Shown piece after piece: positions 21,302 through 33,800 of a stretch of 64,000 nt of DNA. The DNA comes from Nereocystis luetkeana (lineage: Eukaryota; Sar; Phaeophyceae; Laminariales; Laminariaceae): positions 8,424,313 to 8,488,312 of the forward strand of contig JARUPZ010000003.1 of NCBI GenBank assembly GCA_031213475.1. The letters run 5' to 3'. Each line of letters begins with the position of its first letter. Positions within the stretch are counted from its first letter, which is position 1. The notes under the pieces are model-generated. The model was not told the DNA's origin and did not search any database. It saw only the letters and a program-made list of their open reading frames with translations. A program made the position numbers and the translations under genes.

Positions 21302-23554
21302 TCTTGACCTGGTATTGTTTTGCGTGGCCTGATATGGCGGTGTGCACAAACTATTTCCGATATGAAGCCAGCGCCGGCGGGGGACAGCCGCTGTATTTAT
21401 TTAATGACAGCGGAGTCACTTCTCTTAGCTGTTTGCTGTAGGTTAACAGCACCAGGCGACTTTTGTTAACGCCTTGAACGCCGGCAAGCTGTCAATTGGG
21501 GCAAATGTGGGGGGGGGGGGGGTCAAGCATCAGTCTTCCGCAAACGTTGTTCGGTCTGTATACTGTTTAGCCTTCACCTACTGCCGGTACTGCCACAGTT
21601 ACACCCCAAGTTACCCCGGTTGTGATGGCCGGTTTAGCTTGCGATTCGTTCCTCGTCAAGGTCATCTTCTCTCTCTAGTGCTCTTCTGAGGGTTCTGAGA
21701 GCCCATACCGCGTGTCGCGCGGCATCACATTAGCTGTTGTCACACAAGTCAGTAGTACAGTGTTATTGTGTACTTGTACTATAGTTTTCAGAGTTGGATC
21801 CTTCGATACGCTATGGTTTGTTGATGTTTCGGGGTATATAATATATACCATATATACAGGTATATGTGGGTTTGACGTGTGCGTGCTGTCGAGTTTTTTA
21901 TTTGCATATACAAACTCCGTCGTAGAGACAATCATCCGGGACGGAGTGATCAACTTAGCTCCAGGTACGCGAAAGCCAGGGTCGCTTGAACCGCCGCCCC
22001 ATGATAGTAAGTGATCGGGTTCATCCACCGCAGTAGTGCGCAATTCAGAATTGAGTGTTAGATGCATCCCTTCCCACGTTTAGACATCTCGCTGCCGTGC
22101 GCGAGCGGCGACAACCATTCCATAGATGGATGCACGTATTTCTATGATGCCCGATATACCAAATGATTTACAGCGCCACAAACTATCCAGTAGCCACACG
22201 TTGAGGCGCAATATTGTTTTTGTTCGCAGCAGTAGGAACGTGGAACGCCTAGAAAATATTTTGGCAATGGAGCAGGACAACCCCCCTCCCAGCCAACCCG
22301 CGGTATCACAGCCACCCGGCAACCCATTCACCACGCGGATCACGACGACACCACGAAGCGCGAGAGGGGTGACGCCTACGCCTTCCACGACCAGAGAATC
22401 GATGTTCGCCTGACAATGCAGTAGTAGCGCGCCCCTTGAGCCCCACAAAATCGGTAAGACCCCACCAATGCATGCATGCCTCCTTGGCCGTATCGTACCA
22501 ACCGGTAGAGTTTCAAACTGTTGATTGAGACTTCAAACGACAACCCTTGTTGGAAAAATGAGGAGATTGCTCGAAACGAGACAACGGCGATAGCGCGGAA
22601 CGGAAACGAGAAAGTGAGTCTCGAAGCGAGGTCAGAACGATGCGTGTCTGGACTCAGGATTGTGGTACCGTACGCGAAGCCACTTGAGTGGGATACGGAA
22701 AACTAAACGTATCGCCACAGACAGGTGCAAACATGGCGCAAGTCAGGCTTAGGGGGGCAAGGTCGGGGTGCAGGCGGGCGGTTCGTTCGGGCGTAGGGTA
22801 ACTGGCTCGACGAGTAGCTCCCTTCACGGTATAAGCTGAGCGTTCGCGGGCATGGGGCAACTGCAATGTTTGAGGTCGCGATGCTGCGGAGCTCGATTAA
22901 GGAACATGGCTCAGGACCGCACCTATCGAACAAGGATGCGCTGTCAACCACGACTAGAGTGAAACTGCCTCCCCCCACTCCTGGTATGTGTTCGAATTAG
23001 AGCTCCTTGTTCGGCCTCCCTGATTGATGCAGATCGAGGCGATACAATCGAGCTAGACAACGGAGTCATATGTATTTAACTAAATATGACTTATTTTCCT
23101 ACCGCACCTCCTCCCACCCGGGAGAGGACGTACATGCCCTGGCATGATGAACGATAGTTACAGCGACCCCCGCCGTCACTTCTCCCCCATTTGCCGAAAT
23201 ACAAACGGTGGTTCAAAACCGACGTAGAACCGGCTACACGGAAATGTCCCCTCTTTCACTCCGGAGTCCAACCTAGGCAAGGACAAGCTTCTGTGTCGGC
23301 GTTTCGTTTCCCCATCACGCATCACTCTAGTGATATAAATTGTTCGCGGTGCCGCGCCGGGCCCAGTTTCTAGAAAGCAATTTGCTCGAACGAAGATGAG
23401 CACGTGCTGCACATATTCCAAACAATCATGAAAACTCCGGCGCATTGTTTTCATTTACAACTCTGTCCCCTCTCTGTTCTTTCTTTTTCCGCCCTGTGCG
23501 CCCTCGCGTCTTTGCGCACACTCTCTGGACGCCGTTGTTTGACTTGCATTGCAG
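21302..23554. other. intron or intergenic region before the ankyrin exons
   Basis: No coding exon was recognised. Contents: a run of G at about 21,510-21,522, short frames without domain character, and a degenerate CCTGGTA at 21,309. If the long exon belongs to the channel gene, this is its first intron (about 2.3 kb). Confidence 0.35.
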
Positions 23555-23778
23555 ACATGAACACTATCGTCGACGCGGTCAGCAGCGGTGATCCCGGCGT
23601 GGTAGAGACGATGGTTGGCTTGCTTGGGGGCTTCGAGGCTGCCAAACAGCTATCAGCCTTGCGCACGAACGACAACAATCAGCTGGAGACGATCGTTATG
23701 CTGGCGGCTATTGGCGGGGACACGAGTATGTTCCATGCTGTTCTTCGATCCCTCCGGCGCACACTGGCCGAGTGGCAG
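23555..23778 (+). CDS. channel gene exon 1 (ankyrin-like; start Met 23,557)
   Basis: The acceptor TTGCATTGCAG precedes ACATG, so the exon can be entered by splicing in phase 1 or can hold the start ATG. It encodes MNTIVDAVSSGDPGVVETMV and then NNQLETIVMLAAIGGD, two ankyrin-like helix pairs. The donor is CAG|GTACTA, phase 0. Confidence 0.7.
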
Positions 23779-26700
23779 GTACTATACTCGCGGGAAAGGC
23801 AGGCCCGTTGGTCATTATGACCGCGAGCGCGACGTCGATGGAGGTGGTGGTGGTTTCAGGCGGAAGCCATTTTAAATACCCTTGGTGGTAGGGTACGACC
23901 CGTCTCGCGGTGATACAGTAAGCGAATGAACAGGAAATAGGTATAGGGCACGAGGGCTAGTTTCAGTTGGTTTCGGAATGATATTGCCATGTGTGGTATT
24001 CACCTGGGATAGCAGCAGGTGTGCTGAACGACGGAACGGCTGTCGTACTATTAATAGCTTCCTTATTTGGGGTCGATCGTCAGACCTTTTGCTATGCTGT
24101 GGTTGGTATCTGAAATGCGTTATGCACGGCCTTCTATGGACATCTTCAATACAAGCTGTGGTCGACATTTGTACAAGTGCGATCTACCGATCTACCTGCT
24201 TAGGGGCGTGTCCGAGTGTACCATACCATCACGAATCGATGCAACATCATACCTCGGCCGCACACGTTGCGCATTCTCGTTCTGTGATGCTCACTCATGG
24301 CGTTTGTATTCTTATTTTACTATATTGATCTGTTGCGCTTCCGAGGGGACGGCGATCCGAAGAATACCTCAAGTAACAGGCAACATATGTACCACATAAC
24401 GTGTTGCGTGCGGCATTATCGATACCCCAATGAGGTGGCGCTACCCTTTTTGTCATATGCATTGCATACAACGTATGTTTTGAAATGCGTTTGGTTATCG
24501 GCGGGAGGGTCTGGACGCTTTCGTCGCCGTGCCCGTTGAATCTCTCAAGGTACGATAGTAACGGCGGTGCCCGCAGGAAGCACGCTAGCGGTGTACGAGG
24601 TAGTTAGTTAGTGTTGATCGTGGTGGCGACGGTATTACTCGTGACACGTCATCGCACGAGCGACGATCCCTGACTCGACGAACAAAATCCATCGGAACGA
24701 GCCCGTTGGGGTAGACTCTACACCCTATAGAGGTGTCGCGGCTAGACCCCGTCCAAACCTCCATCGTGCACAAGCAATGCAATAACCTAGACGTTTTGTT
24801 CATGCGCTCCCCGAGGCCGATCAACGCTGTCCGGAATCCCGACACCATGGCGTCTTCTACCCACGTCCTCGGCCCCACGATCCACGCCCTTTTTGGAAGT
24901 GCGACGCACTCATGATGTACAAGTATCCTATACCCACCCGGCGGGCGTAACAGCAGCATGTACGACGTGACCCCCGTACAGGTGGCTGACGTGCTCAAGA
25001 CAAGAGGAGAGGACGGGAGTTCGCTGTTAACAGCAGCAGCCGAGGGAGGCAACGAAACCGTCTTCGTGGAGGCTGTCGTTTTCATGGGGGGCGAGGTGAG
25101 CGGTCGCGGCTATGTGAGGGCACTACTTAGGTTTCCACGCCATATCGAGGGCATTTTGTACGTTCTGGTAGCAGCATCAACAGCAGTAACAAAAGCAATA
25201 ACCGCACGTGCTGCTGCTGCTGTACCGTGAGTATGGGGGGGGAGGGGGGGGAAGAAAGGGAGGAAGCCGATCGCTGACATCGTTTAGACTGTGGCGTTCC
25301 ACACGGTAGCTGTATGGTGGACGATACGGGCTGATATGCTCAAGAGGCTACGGTACGACTTTTGTTCTGGTTCTGTTCGACACAAGGAAGAAAGAGTGCA
25401 CCTCAACACGTATGAGTGAGAACGTGTCCCGATGCCGCCACCCATCCATAGAAGCGCTGCTTCAGGTTGCCGCCGTGGTCGATAACCTCAGCACTATCAG
25501 CAACAGCAGGTGTGGCAGTAGCACCAGCAATACCGCCGCCACCACCAATACCACCACCAAGAACGCTTCTCAACGAAGCGGACAATCGGCGTTATGTGTG
25601 TGCATAGCCATTAGAGGCGTACCCGTGATATCACGAACCTTGCCTACGAGGTCAGCCTTTGTCGTCCGGAGCGCTCAGACCACGTTGTAGGGATACTGCA
25701 GTAGTAGACTGATGCTACCCCCCATACGCAGACCACGCAGTAGTGATTCTACAGGTGACTGATGCTACTCCCCTTACGCAGACCACGTAGTAGTGATACT
25801 GCAGTAGACCGATGCTGCTCCCTTTACGCAGAAGACGTAGCGGTGATGCTGCAGTAGACCGATGCTACTCCCCTCCCCCTCCTGTTGTTAAACTCGCGCA
25901 TTTCGCTTCGTGTCAAACTTGTGAGCAAAAGGACGAGGTGTGGGGGGCGCTCTCAAATGGCGAGGCTCGCTGTCTCATGAAAATGGCGGCCAAAAGCGGG
26001 AACGTGGGAATATTCAACAAGGCCAAGGAGGCGGTCCTCCTGAAGGGAAAGGTGAGCTCGACGACCATCAGGGCGATCGCTTTCCCTCAGTGGTACACGA
26101 GGACTGCGGAGGCGGTATTTTTCACGACCAAATTACTGCGTTCGTTGGATCTGAGGCGGACCCGTGGGATGGGTGAGTCTCGGCACGAGAAGTGGTTGTG
26201 GCGTGAATAATTGATAGCGAAGCATGAGCGTTGAGAGGCCAGGCGTCTCGGCTTGGACGGCTTGATCCGGACCCCGTTCGGGAAGAGAACGCTTGGCTTG
26301 CCCCATGCCGTCCTTGGTCTAGCCAGATCACCCGTTGGCCGCCTCACACGCCGGTGTCCACCCGGCACGTTTTTGCTGGCTGTTCAACGCGATAAGCCCA
26401 CGAGCTCCGGCGTTCCTCGTCGGGCATTGCTCGGTCGGACGTATCCCGTCCAGGCAACGAGGCTCCGGCCCCAGCGCGACTCCGTCCGCATGAAGATCCA
26501 AACGCATGCGTTCTCGACGCGTCTTCCACTCGACGTCGCGACGGGACATGTACGTGGCAAGTCCACTATGGGTAGGGATATCAGCCGGGGCATGGAGACG
26601 GTAGGGCACCACGGGACGTTATTGGGTGCCGCGTCGGCGTGTGTTGGTGAGGCACGTTTTTATATCGTTCTTGACAGTACGAGTGGTGTTGTGCTGCTTC

Positions 26701-27845
26701 GGTTGTTGCCCCTCAGGGCCGTCTTCGGTTCGTCACGGTCGTCAACCCACACGAGGTGCTTTGAAGCGGACGGTGAGGTTCCCTCCAATGCTCACCCATC
26801 CGCCTGAGGTATTTGTGGACCCACAACGGAACAACATTGGAACCCAAAACTCACCGATCAACGCGGCTGCTGCACGTTGATGCGTTGGTTTTTCCCTGCT
26901 TCTGCAGCTCTGGCCTACCACACAATCCTCGTCCTGCTTTTTGTCTTCTTGTTTTCGGGGGGTATTACTGAATTAAGCAGCCGATCCCTCACCGCACAGC
27001 GTCCAACCGATCAACCACCCCTCCCCTCTCTTTCGTGCCTTGCTGTAAACCAACGAATCGCGACATAGATAAGCTTACTACGCTACCAGGCAGATCATGG
27101 CCAGAAAACTATCGTCATCCTAAGACGTGGACGATGGCCGCAAAAGACAAACCCGGAAGGGCTTGCGATAGGCAGCACTTGTTTTATGTAGTAGCGAATG
27201 AACGAAACGCGCAGTGAGTGCCGAAGTGTTGGGGGTGTCTCTCTGACGAGTATGAGCGCTGCTCCGTCTGGAAACGGGAATACCAGGTATACGTTATTGG
27301 TAAAATTATCATCACGATAGAGAAACAAGTACAGCCCCTCACGCCCCCCTCCCCTTTCGCTTGGCTGTTTTCGGTCAGCGCACGGGATCGTTTTCGATGG
27401 ATACCAGTCCGGACCCAAGCGAAACGGGCATCGTGGTTGAGGCGGCCAGGAGCGGGAGTGGGGCGATGATAGACCTGGTTCTGGCCGCTATGTTCGAGCT
27501 TTTGACCAACGAGAGGGTGGGTATTGTTGAACTGTACCGTTATCACACAAAATGAATAGGTGGGGAAAAATGAGAGGGAGTTGTGGTGGTGTAGGTGCAT
27601 TTCGCGTTGGTTTTGTGTCCAGGAGCGAGGGCAGGAGATAATTTGGTTCTTCCCAAATAGTTCGCGAGTGCTCTCCGCTTGGTCGTCGGCCAAAGCTGCA
27701 GCGGGCCCACCCGTACCTCAATCCGCCTTTGACGCGGGCCCGCTCTCTTTCCCTCTATCTGTCCCTGCCCCGTCTTGAAAGGGATGCGTGGTCAATGGTC
27801 AAATGGCTGAGGCAAGCAACAAATGAGCCCCCCCCCCCCCTCCGA

Positions 27846-27876
<31 letters not shown>

Positions 27877-30800
27877 TAGGTTGGGTTGGCGTCGGTTGGC
27901 GACGACACTGCAAAACATGCCGCTCACTACGTGAGCTAGGCAACCAGCGTACCGTTTTATGGTTTAGTTTTTTAGGCGGTCGCCTACAGCTAGGCGTCGA
28001 GTTAGATCATTTGTGCGAGGTAAACAACGTTTACTCCGCACCAGGGAATTTATCGTATCACGTAGTGTTTATGGTAGGGCACGCAAGAGGCAGTTACATA
28101 TTACTCTAATTGCTGTCTCTGGAATGGGCTACACCGAAAATTAAAAGAACTCATTGAAGCTGTCATCCATATGCAAGTCCACCTCATAAACGGTTCTTAG
28201 TAGGATGCAGCTCACCCTTCATGCGACTTGCCGGACACCTCACGGCGCTTCGCGTTTGGTGCTAGCAATGTTTGCCTGGTCGGTGAAAAACCCGACATGC
28301 TCCGTCCCGGCCTTGTAGGGATGCGAGGGTCTATGGTCATACGACTACGGCCATGCATGATATCGAGTATTTCTCTCCTATCCAGTACACCCTGACGGAA
28401 ACGTCGGCTCGCCTCCTCCTTTGTACCCTGCATGTCATTTTATGCACAAGCCACAAGCCACTCCCTACTTTCCCTCCCTAAAAAATGTTGCTGGTTCTGG
28501 TGCCGGTTTCCCTTTTTTCTTTTCTGTTTGTTTCGTTTATTGGCCGCTCCAGATAGTAGTTGGGGTTACTTCGTGCGACGGGCCGCGTCACATGTCAGCG
28601 CTAATGGTCGCAGCCGAAACCGGGAGTCTCGAGGCGGTGACCGCCGTCATGAAGGCTTTGGGGGCTGTCTTCGCTAGCGCCAAGGCCATCGTGAGCGTCT
28701 ACAAATGCTTCTTTCGTCAGGAAATTTCTTCCTTCCGTTCGTTCGCCATCATTTCGATATGGCTTCCCGTCGATGCTCCATGACTGATTAGCGCGTCGTA
28801 CAGCTAGCGCAGGCGAGGCCGCTAGCTCCTTGCCGAGTCGATCTATTTGGTGTGGTAGCGTCGTGTGACGTGGCGTGGTGTGGTGTGATGGGGCGGTGTT
28901 GTGGTATGGTGGTGTTGTGCGGCGTTTTGCGGAATATATTTGGCATCGTGAGAGGCGGCAATCTCCCAAGTGTAACGTCTCGATGACACCTGCGGGAAGA
29001 GCTGAAATAGTTGTGCTTGCTAGAAGTCTACCAACAATCCAAGGATGGGCCAGAAATTCCTACGGTGTCTACTACGAGCATTCAGCCTGACTCGCCGGAC
29101 GTCCGGGGCTTATCCCCAGCCCCTGCCCCACGGAACGTGCAGTGTCAGGGCAGAAAAAAGCTCGTCAAGGCACAAGAAATACTCATTAACCTTCCTCCTC
29201 CCCCTCCTCGCCGCCCCTCCCCCCACCCCGCTCCACCTCCGAATTGTCGTCCTTGTCCTAAACGGATGCCCGGGTTGTCGATGAAATCTGCATCTTCACA
29301 CCGCTAACGTAAGCGCAACATGATCGCTGCCAAGGACACCCGCGGAATGACGGCTCTCTACTACGCAGCGAACAGCGGGGTGTTAGAAATCATTCGAATC
29401 GTGTCCGCGTCCATGACTCGATATCTTCGCCCCAGAAAGGTGCGCATTCGTAGCATCCCGGCGAATAGTCAAGCTTTGTGTTCGTGGCTATGGGTTTCGT
29501 GCTCGTTGTGCGAGTATAGCGCACAACATAGAATAGATGAAACAATGCCGTTTCGCGAAGGTTCGCGGAGTTGCAATAAAATCAACGCGAGGAGGCGACC
29601 GTGGAGATCGTCGAGGCAAACCACACTGCGTCGTGTACCCTTCGCCTGTCGTGTCCCCCACGAGCGAGATAGATACTTTACGTTGGTGTGGTAAACAAAT
29701 GGGAACATATTCCACGACCGTGCGGCACAGGGTTTGTTGGGGCGATGATTGTTTCAGGCCTGCGGGGAAATAAGGGGTTGCCCGCAAAGTCCGTTGCTAC
29801 TAGTTTCGCTTCGCTGTCTTTAGTTGCGCGTGGTGTGGAGGGATATCGACCACCTTGGTGTTCAATATGGCGTTCCGCTTGTAGATTTTCTCGCTGTCTC
29901 TCCATCCGCTCTCCTCCACGGTGGGAGATAGACTACCAATGATCAGCATCCATCTCGAGATTGATAGTCGGCACCATCGGTAGCGAGAAACTCGTGTGCT
30001 CGGGCATCTGAATTGTCGTGGTCTTTACTGGATGGTTGGATTTATTCGTACACGAAAGTGTACTGTTGGATGTAATATATGGATATTACAAATATGGATG
30101 TGATGCCCAGCAGCTCAGAAGGCGCCACCGAAATGCTGCGCTCACCGGGTCAAGACGAGAAACGAACTGACCAGGCGGTAATACGACTATCGAACAAGAC
30201 GGTTGTGGCGGGGGGCGAGCATCTCTTTCTGCCGTATGGGGATTAGTTGGTCGATTGGTTCAACCTGAACGAAGCGATCGATCAAGTGAACCTAAACCTT
30301 ATCCCACGGCCCTGATGTTCTACGCTTGGCTCGGGTACGAGGGTATTGCACTCTAGGCTTGCTTCGGTGACTTTTTGGTTGTACTTACTCGTGTATACTT
30401 GGGTCTGGCCTGTCGCCGTTATGATATTTTCACATCGGTTTTGTTCGATGCGTCGTGTTTTAACCGCGTGCGTTTCCATACCGATGGCCGCTGCACTCGC
30501 CTTTTGTTTCGTATACCTGTACCTGTCAAACGACCTCAACGGTGCTTCATTTCCCCGACGGGATGGGACCAATAAGATGTTGGACGAGTACCGCGCGGCT
30601 CTCGCCACGTGCTGCGCCAAGCTCTCCACGCCGGTCAGTGAAAGGGGCCCCTATATGAGCATTGGTGGTGCAGGGCCAATTGTTTGATCGACACGAATGA
30701 TGGGTTCTCCCCGACGTACAGCGGCAAATACAAAGTATTCAGAAGTCAACTTGCTATCCAGCGTACACACGGCCGGTTCCGCGTGGCGTGGGGTACGCCG

Positions 30801-33800
30801 AAGTACAAGCCTGTTTTGCGCCGGACTCGTGCACGTGTTCGGGCGCGGAACAAGTCGCAGAAACATATATCAACCACGTAGGCGGTCGGCCAAACCGCTG
30901 CGATAGACCTCGTTGGCAATGGCCCTTGCGCGTAATACTGTACGACGCGGTATTCAGAATTTATGCATCATGCTGAGCACACTGTTTTGTTACTGGGTGC
31001 GATACGACCACCGAGTGGTCAAGAGGAGGCATACGAGAATCGGGTTGGTTCGCACATGCAGTGGTTTTGCACACGCGGTTGCCCCAACACACTGCATTTG
31101 TCCGACACAGACCCCGAAACGACTAAACACGGCATACTTACCACCGCAGAGTCGATCCAATATATACGATCTCTTGTACACTACCAACATCGTCCCGGAT
31201 AGTTGACGTAGCTGGAAGAGGCCTCGCATTGACCGAATCACCGTCTGCCGGGGCTTCCAGCAAGCACGAACCCCTATGGTTTCGTGTTACCTACGCCCAC
31301 GTGTTTCTATGAACCCGCGCCGACATAAGGTATCGAACGGTAGGCCGGGGCAGCTGTTGAAAAGAGTGCGTCAACAAACGCAGCGGAATGACGCGTCCGT
31401 TCCGACCGGCGCTGTGCTCTGATTGGTGGTTGGACACTGCCTCGGGCCATTGAAACTCAGTACCATCGTCAGAGCTTCGGCGGCAATATTCATTCTTGAT
31501 GTACGGACTCGTTTGTTGTCCGCGTATCGGTTCTGGCGCAGAGATCATCACTAACACTATATATACCGTAGTGCCGTAGTACTTCCCCACCTCGACCTCT
31601 TTCGTAACTCCGATCCGAGGTCGCATACTCGAGCACGCCGCCTTGCCCCCGCCCGCTACGGTGGGTACCTTCGTTTTATCATGGGAAGAGCTCACTGTTT
31701 GTTTCCGTCGTCGATCCGCATGGAAATGGTCGTACACATCGCTAGGCGCGCGATGTGTCCCTTTCTGCACAAACAACATACCAAAAAATCGGGGGGGGCT
31801 CGAACACGCACGCCATCGACCTTTTGTAACTACAAGGCTTGCCACTGGGACACCGGAGACACCACCCTTCCGCCCTACATTTCTGCTTTCACTGAAACAT
31901 CGCTTCTTGCATGCCGTTACGTTGGGTGAGATATCCCAGGTGGAGAGCGAGCTGCTCGGGGCGGTTTCGTATCTGCTACAACACGGCGCGAAGCCGGGGG
32001 CGCTTGATCTTATCCGGCTATCAACTATTGTCCCGTTCCCCCGCTTGAAGGTTGGTTCGACTCTCCCTCGTTGATTTCTCGTTGTATGTTTTTATCCACA
32101 GCCTGATGAGTGCATGGGCTGCCGAGTCAACCCAATTCATCGGCCATTTAGTCTGTTTAAATTTCGAGAGCAAGATCTGTCGCAATTGTTTTGCATGTCC
32201 TCGCGAACGATGTTCGTAGGCACGTGAATAGCACACGCCCTATCACGTTGCACCATGGTCAGTAGGATGATGTCGTCGAGTAAGGCCAAATTCGCCCGAA
32301 CACCGCAGAGCCGAAAGCAACACGTTGTGTTGCTTTTGGAGACACATCCTGTGCACGACCTGATAGAAGTGGGTCAATATGTCACTGGGTGCTTTAAATC
32401 ATGTTGTATCGACTTCCCATAACATGTGCCGATGTGTGCAGGAGTGTCTCTTGGGATCGGTATCCACGGCGACCAACCCGTTCATTCCAGGCATGAGCCT
32501 CTCCGTCGCCCTCACGAAAGCGTCGAGAAGAGCCGTCGAGGGGGAAAAACGCGCTCTACTATTGATGCAGGTTAGGCTACAGTTTGGGGGGCATTGCTGT
32601 CTTTGCTGCGAGCACGTAGTAGACCCACGGAGGTGGTCGTGGGTGCAGAGTGCATGTGTGATTGCACGGGGGAGGCGTTAGTGACGCGCTGATAAGGCTA
32701 GTTGCTCCAGTTGACCGAGGAGCTTTGTGCCATAGTTTCCCGCCAACCCAGTCTGACCAGTTGGGGGTCGAGATATCCCGCCCCTTCAGATCCGTCATGT
32801 TGAACGTTTCAGCTCCAACCAAGGTCACACATAACATCATTCTACACAACGTTTTTCAACCGGAAACACAGGCCGCGGTGGACGATTTACTGCTAGAAGT
32901 CCTAGAGCACCTGCCACGGACCGTTATGGGGTTTGAGGGAGAGATGAAGGCGTGTTCAGCGGTGTTCGAGCCTGAAACCGTCATCTCTCGGCACAACGGA
33001 ACCGTGGGACCCCTAAGCGTGGCCCTCCGAAAGCGCCAACAGATGGATACCTACTGCACGACCCCCTTGGTGCTGAACTTCATGTGGCGGAAGTTCACAA
33101 AAGGCCTTCCCAGCCTCAGGGACACGGAAGGGGTGTTGGAGAATGACAAAACGTTCTCGAACCCCGAACACACTTTATACGGTTAGTCTTGTGCTTTTCC
33201 TCCAGTATTTGCAGCACTACCCGTACGTAGATCTCCCCCAGCAAGTATCGGTTTGAACGTAAGGGCGAACGAAGCCTTCTGACATGTGTTTATCGCGGTA
33301 CTAGACTAGTTTTTGCTGTGTGCCTCGCGTGTCGTTGTGATCCCAACCGCGCCGATCAATGGGAAATATTCTCATCGTAACCATCGCATCCGTTGCGGCC
33401 ACCGAAGTGGCCCCGAAACAAAACGCCACGTCTCCCCATTGTCAAGCTACCACGTTTCAGCAGCTTGGTTGATATGTCGCTCGGTCAGACACCGCGAGAC
33501 GTCGTACTTATTCGTATTGTTCCGTCGTCGACCGTTCTTATTGCACTACACGGCTCCCCAGGCGATGGCATGCTTGCCGACAGTATGCCGCTGCAGAGCG
33601 GCTACGGGGACGGCAAGTTGTCGAGCTTCACCTATTTTCCAGGGGCCCGATTCATCATCGTCGGACTCCTGGCGCGACCGGACAGCTACTACAAAGTGAG
33701 CGGGATACTACTGAGAGGGCGTAGTTGGCGTGCCGCAGTATTGCCTTACACCACAACAGACGCTGGATTTCCTGATCTACTATGCTTATTCTGTTCTCGC

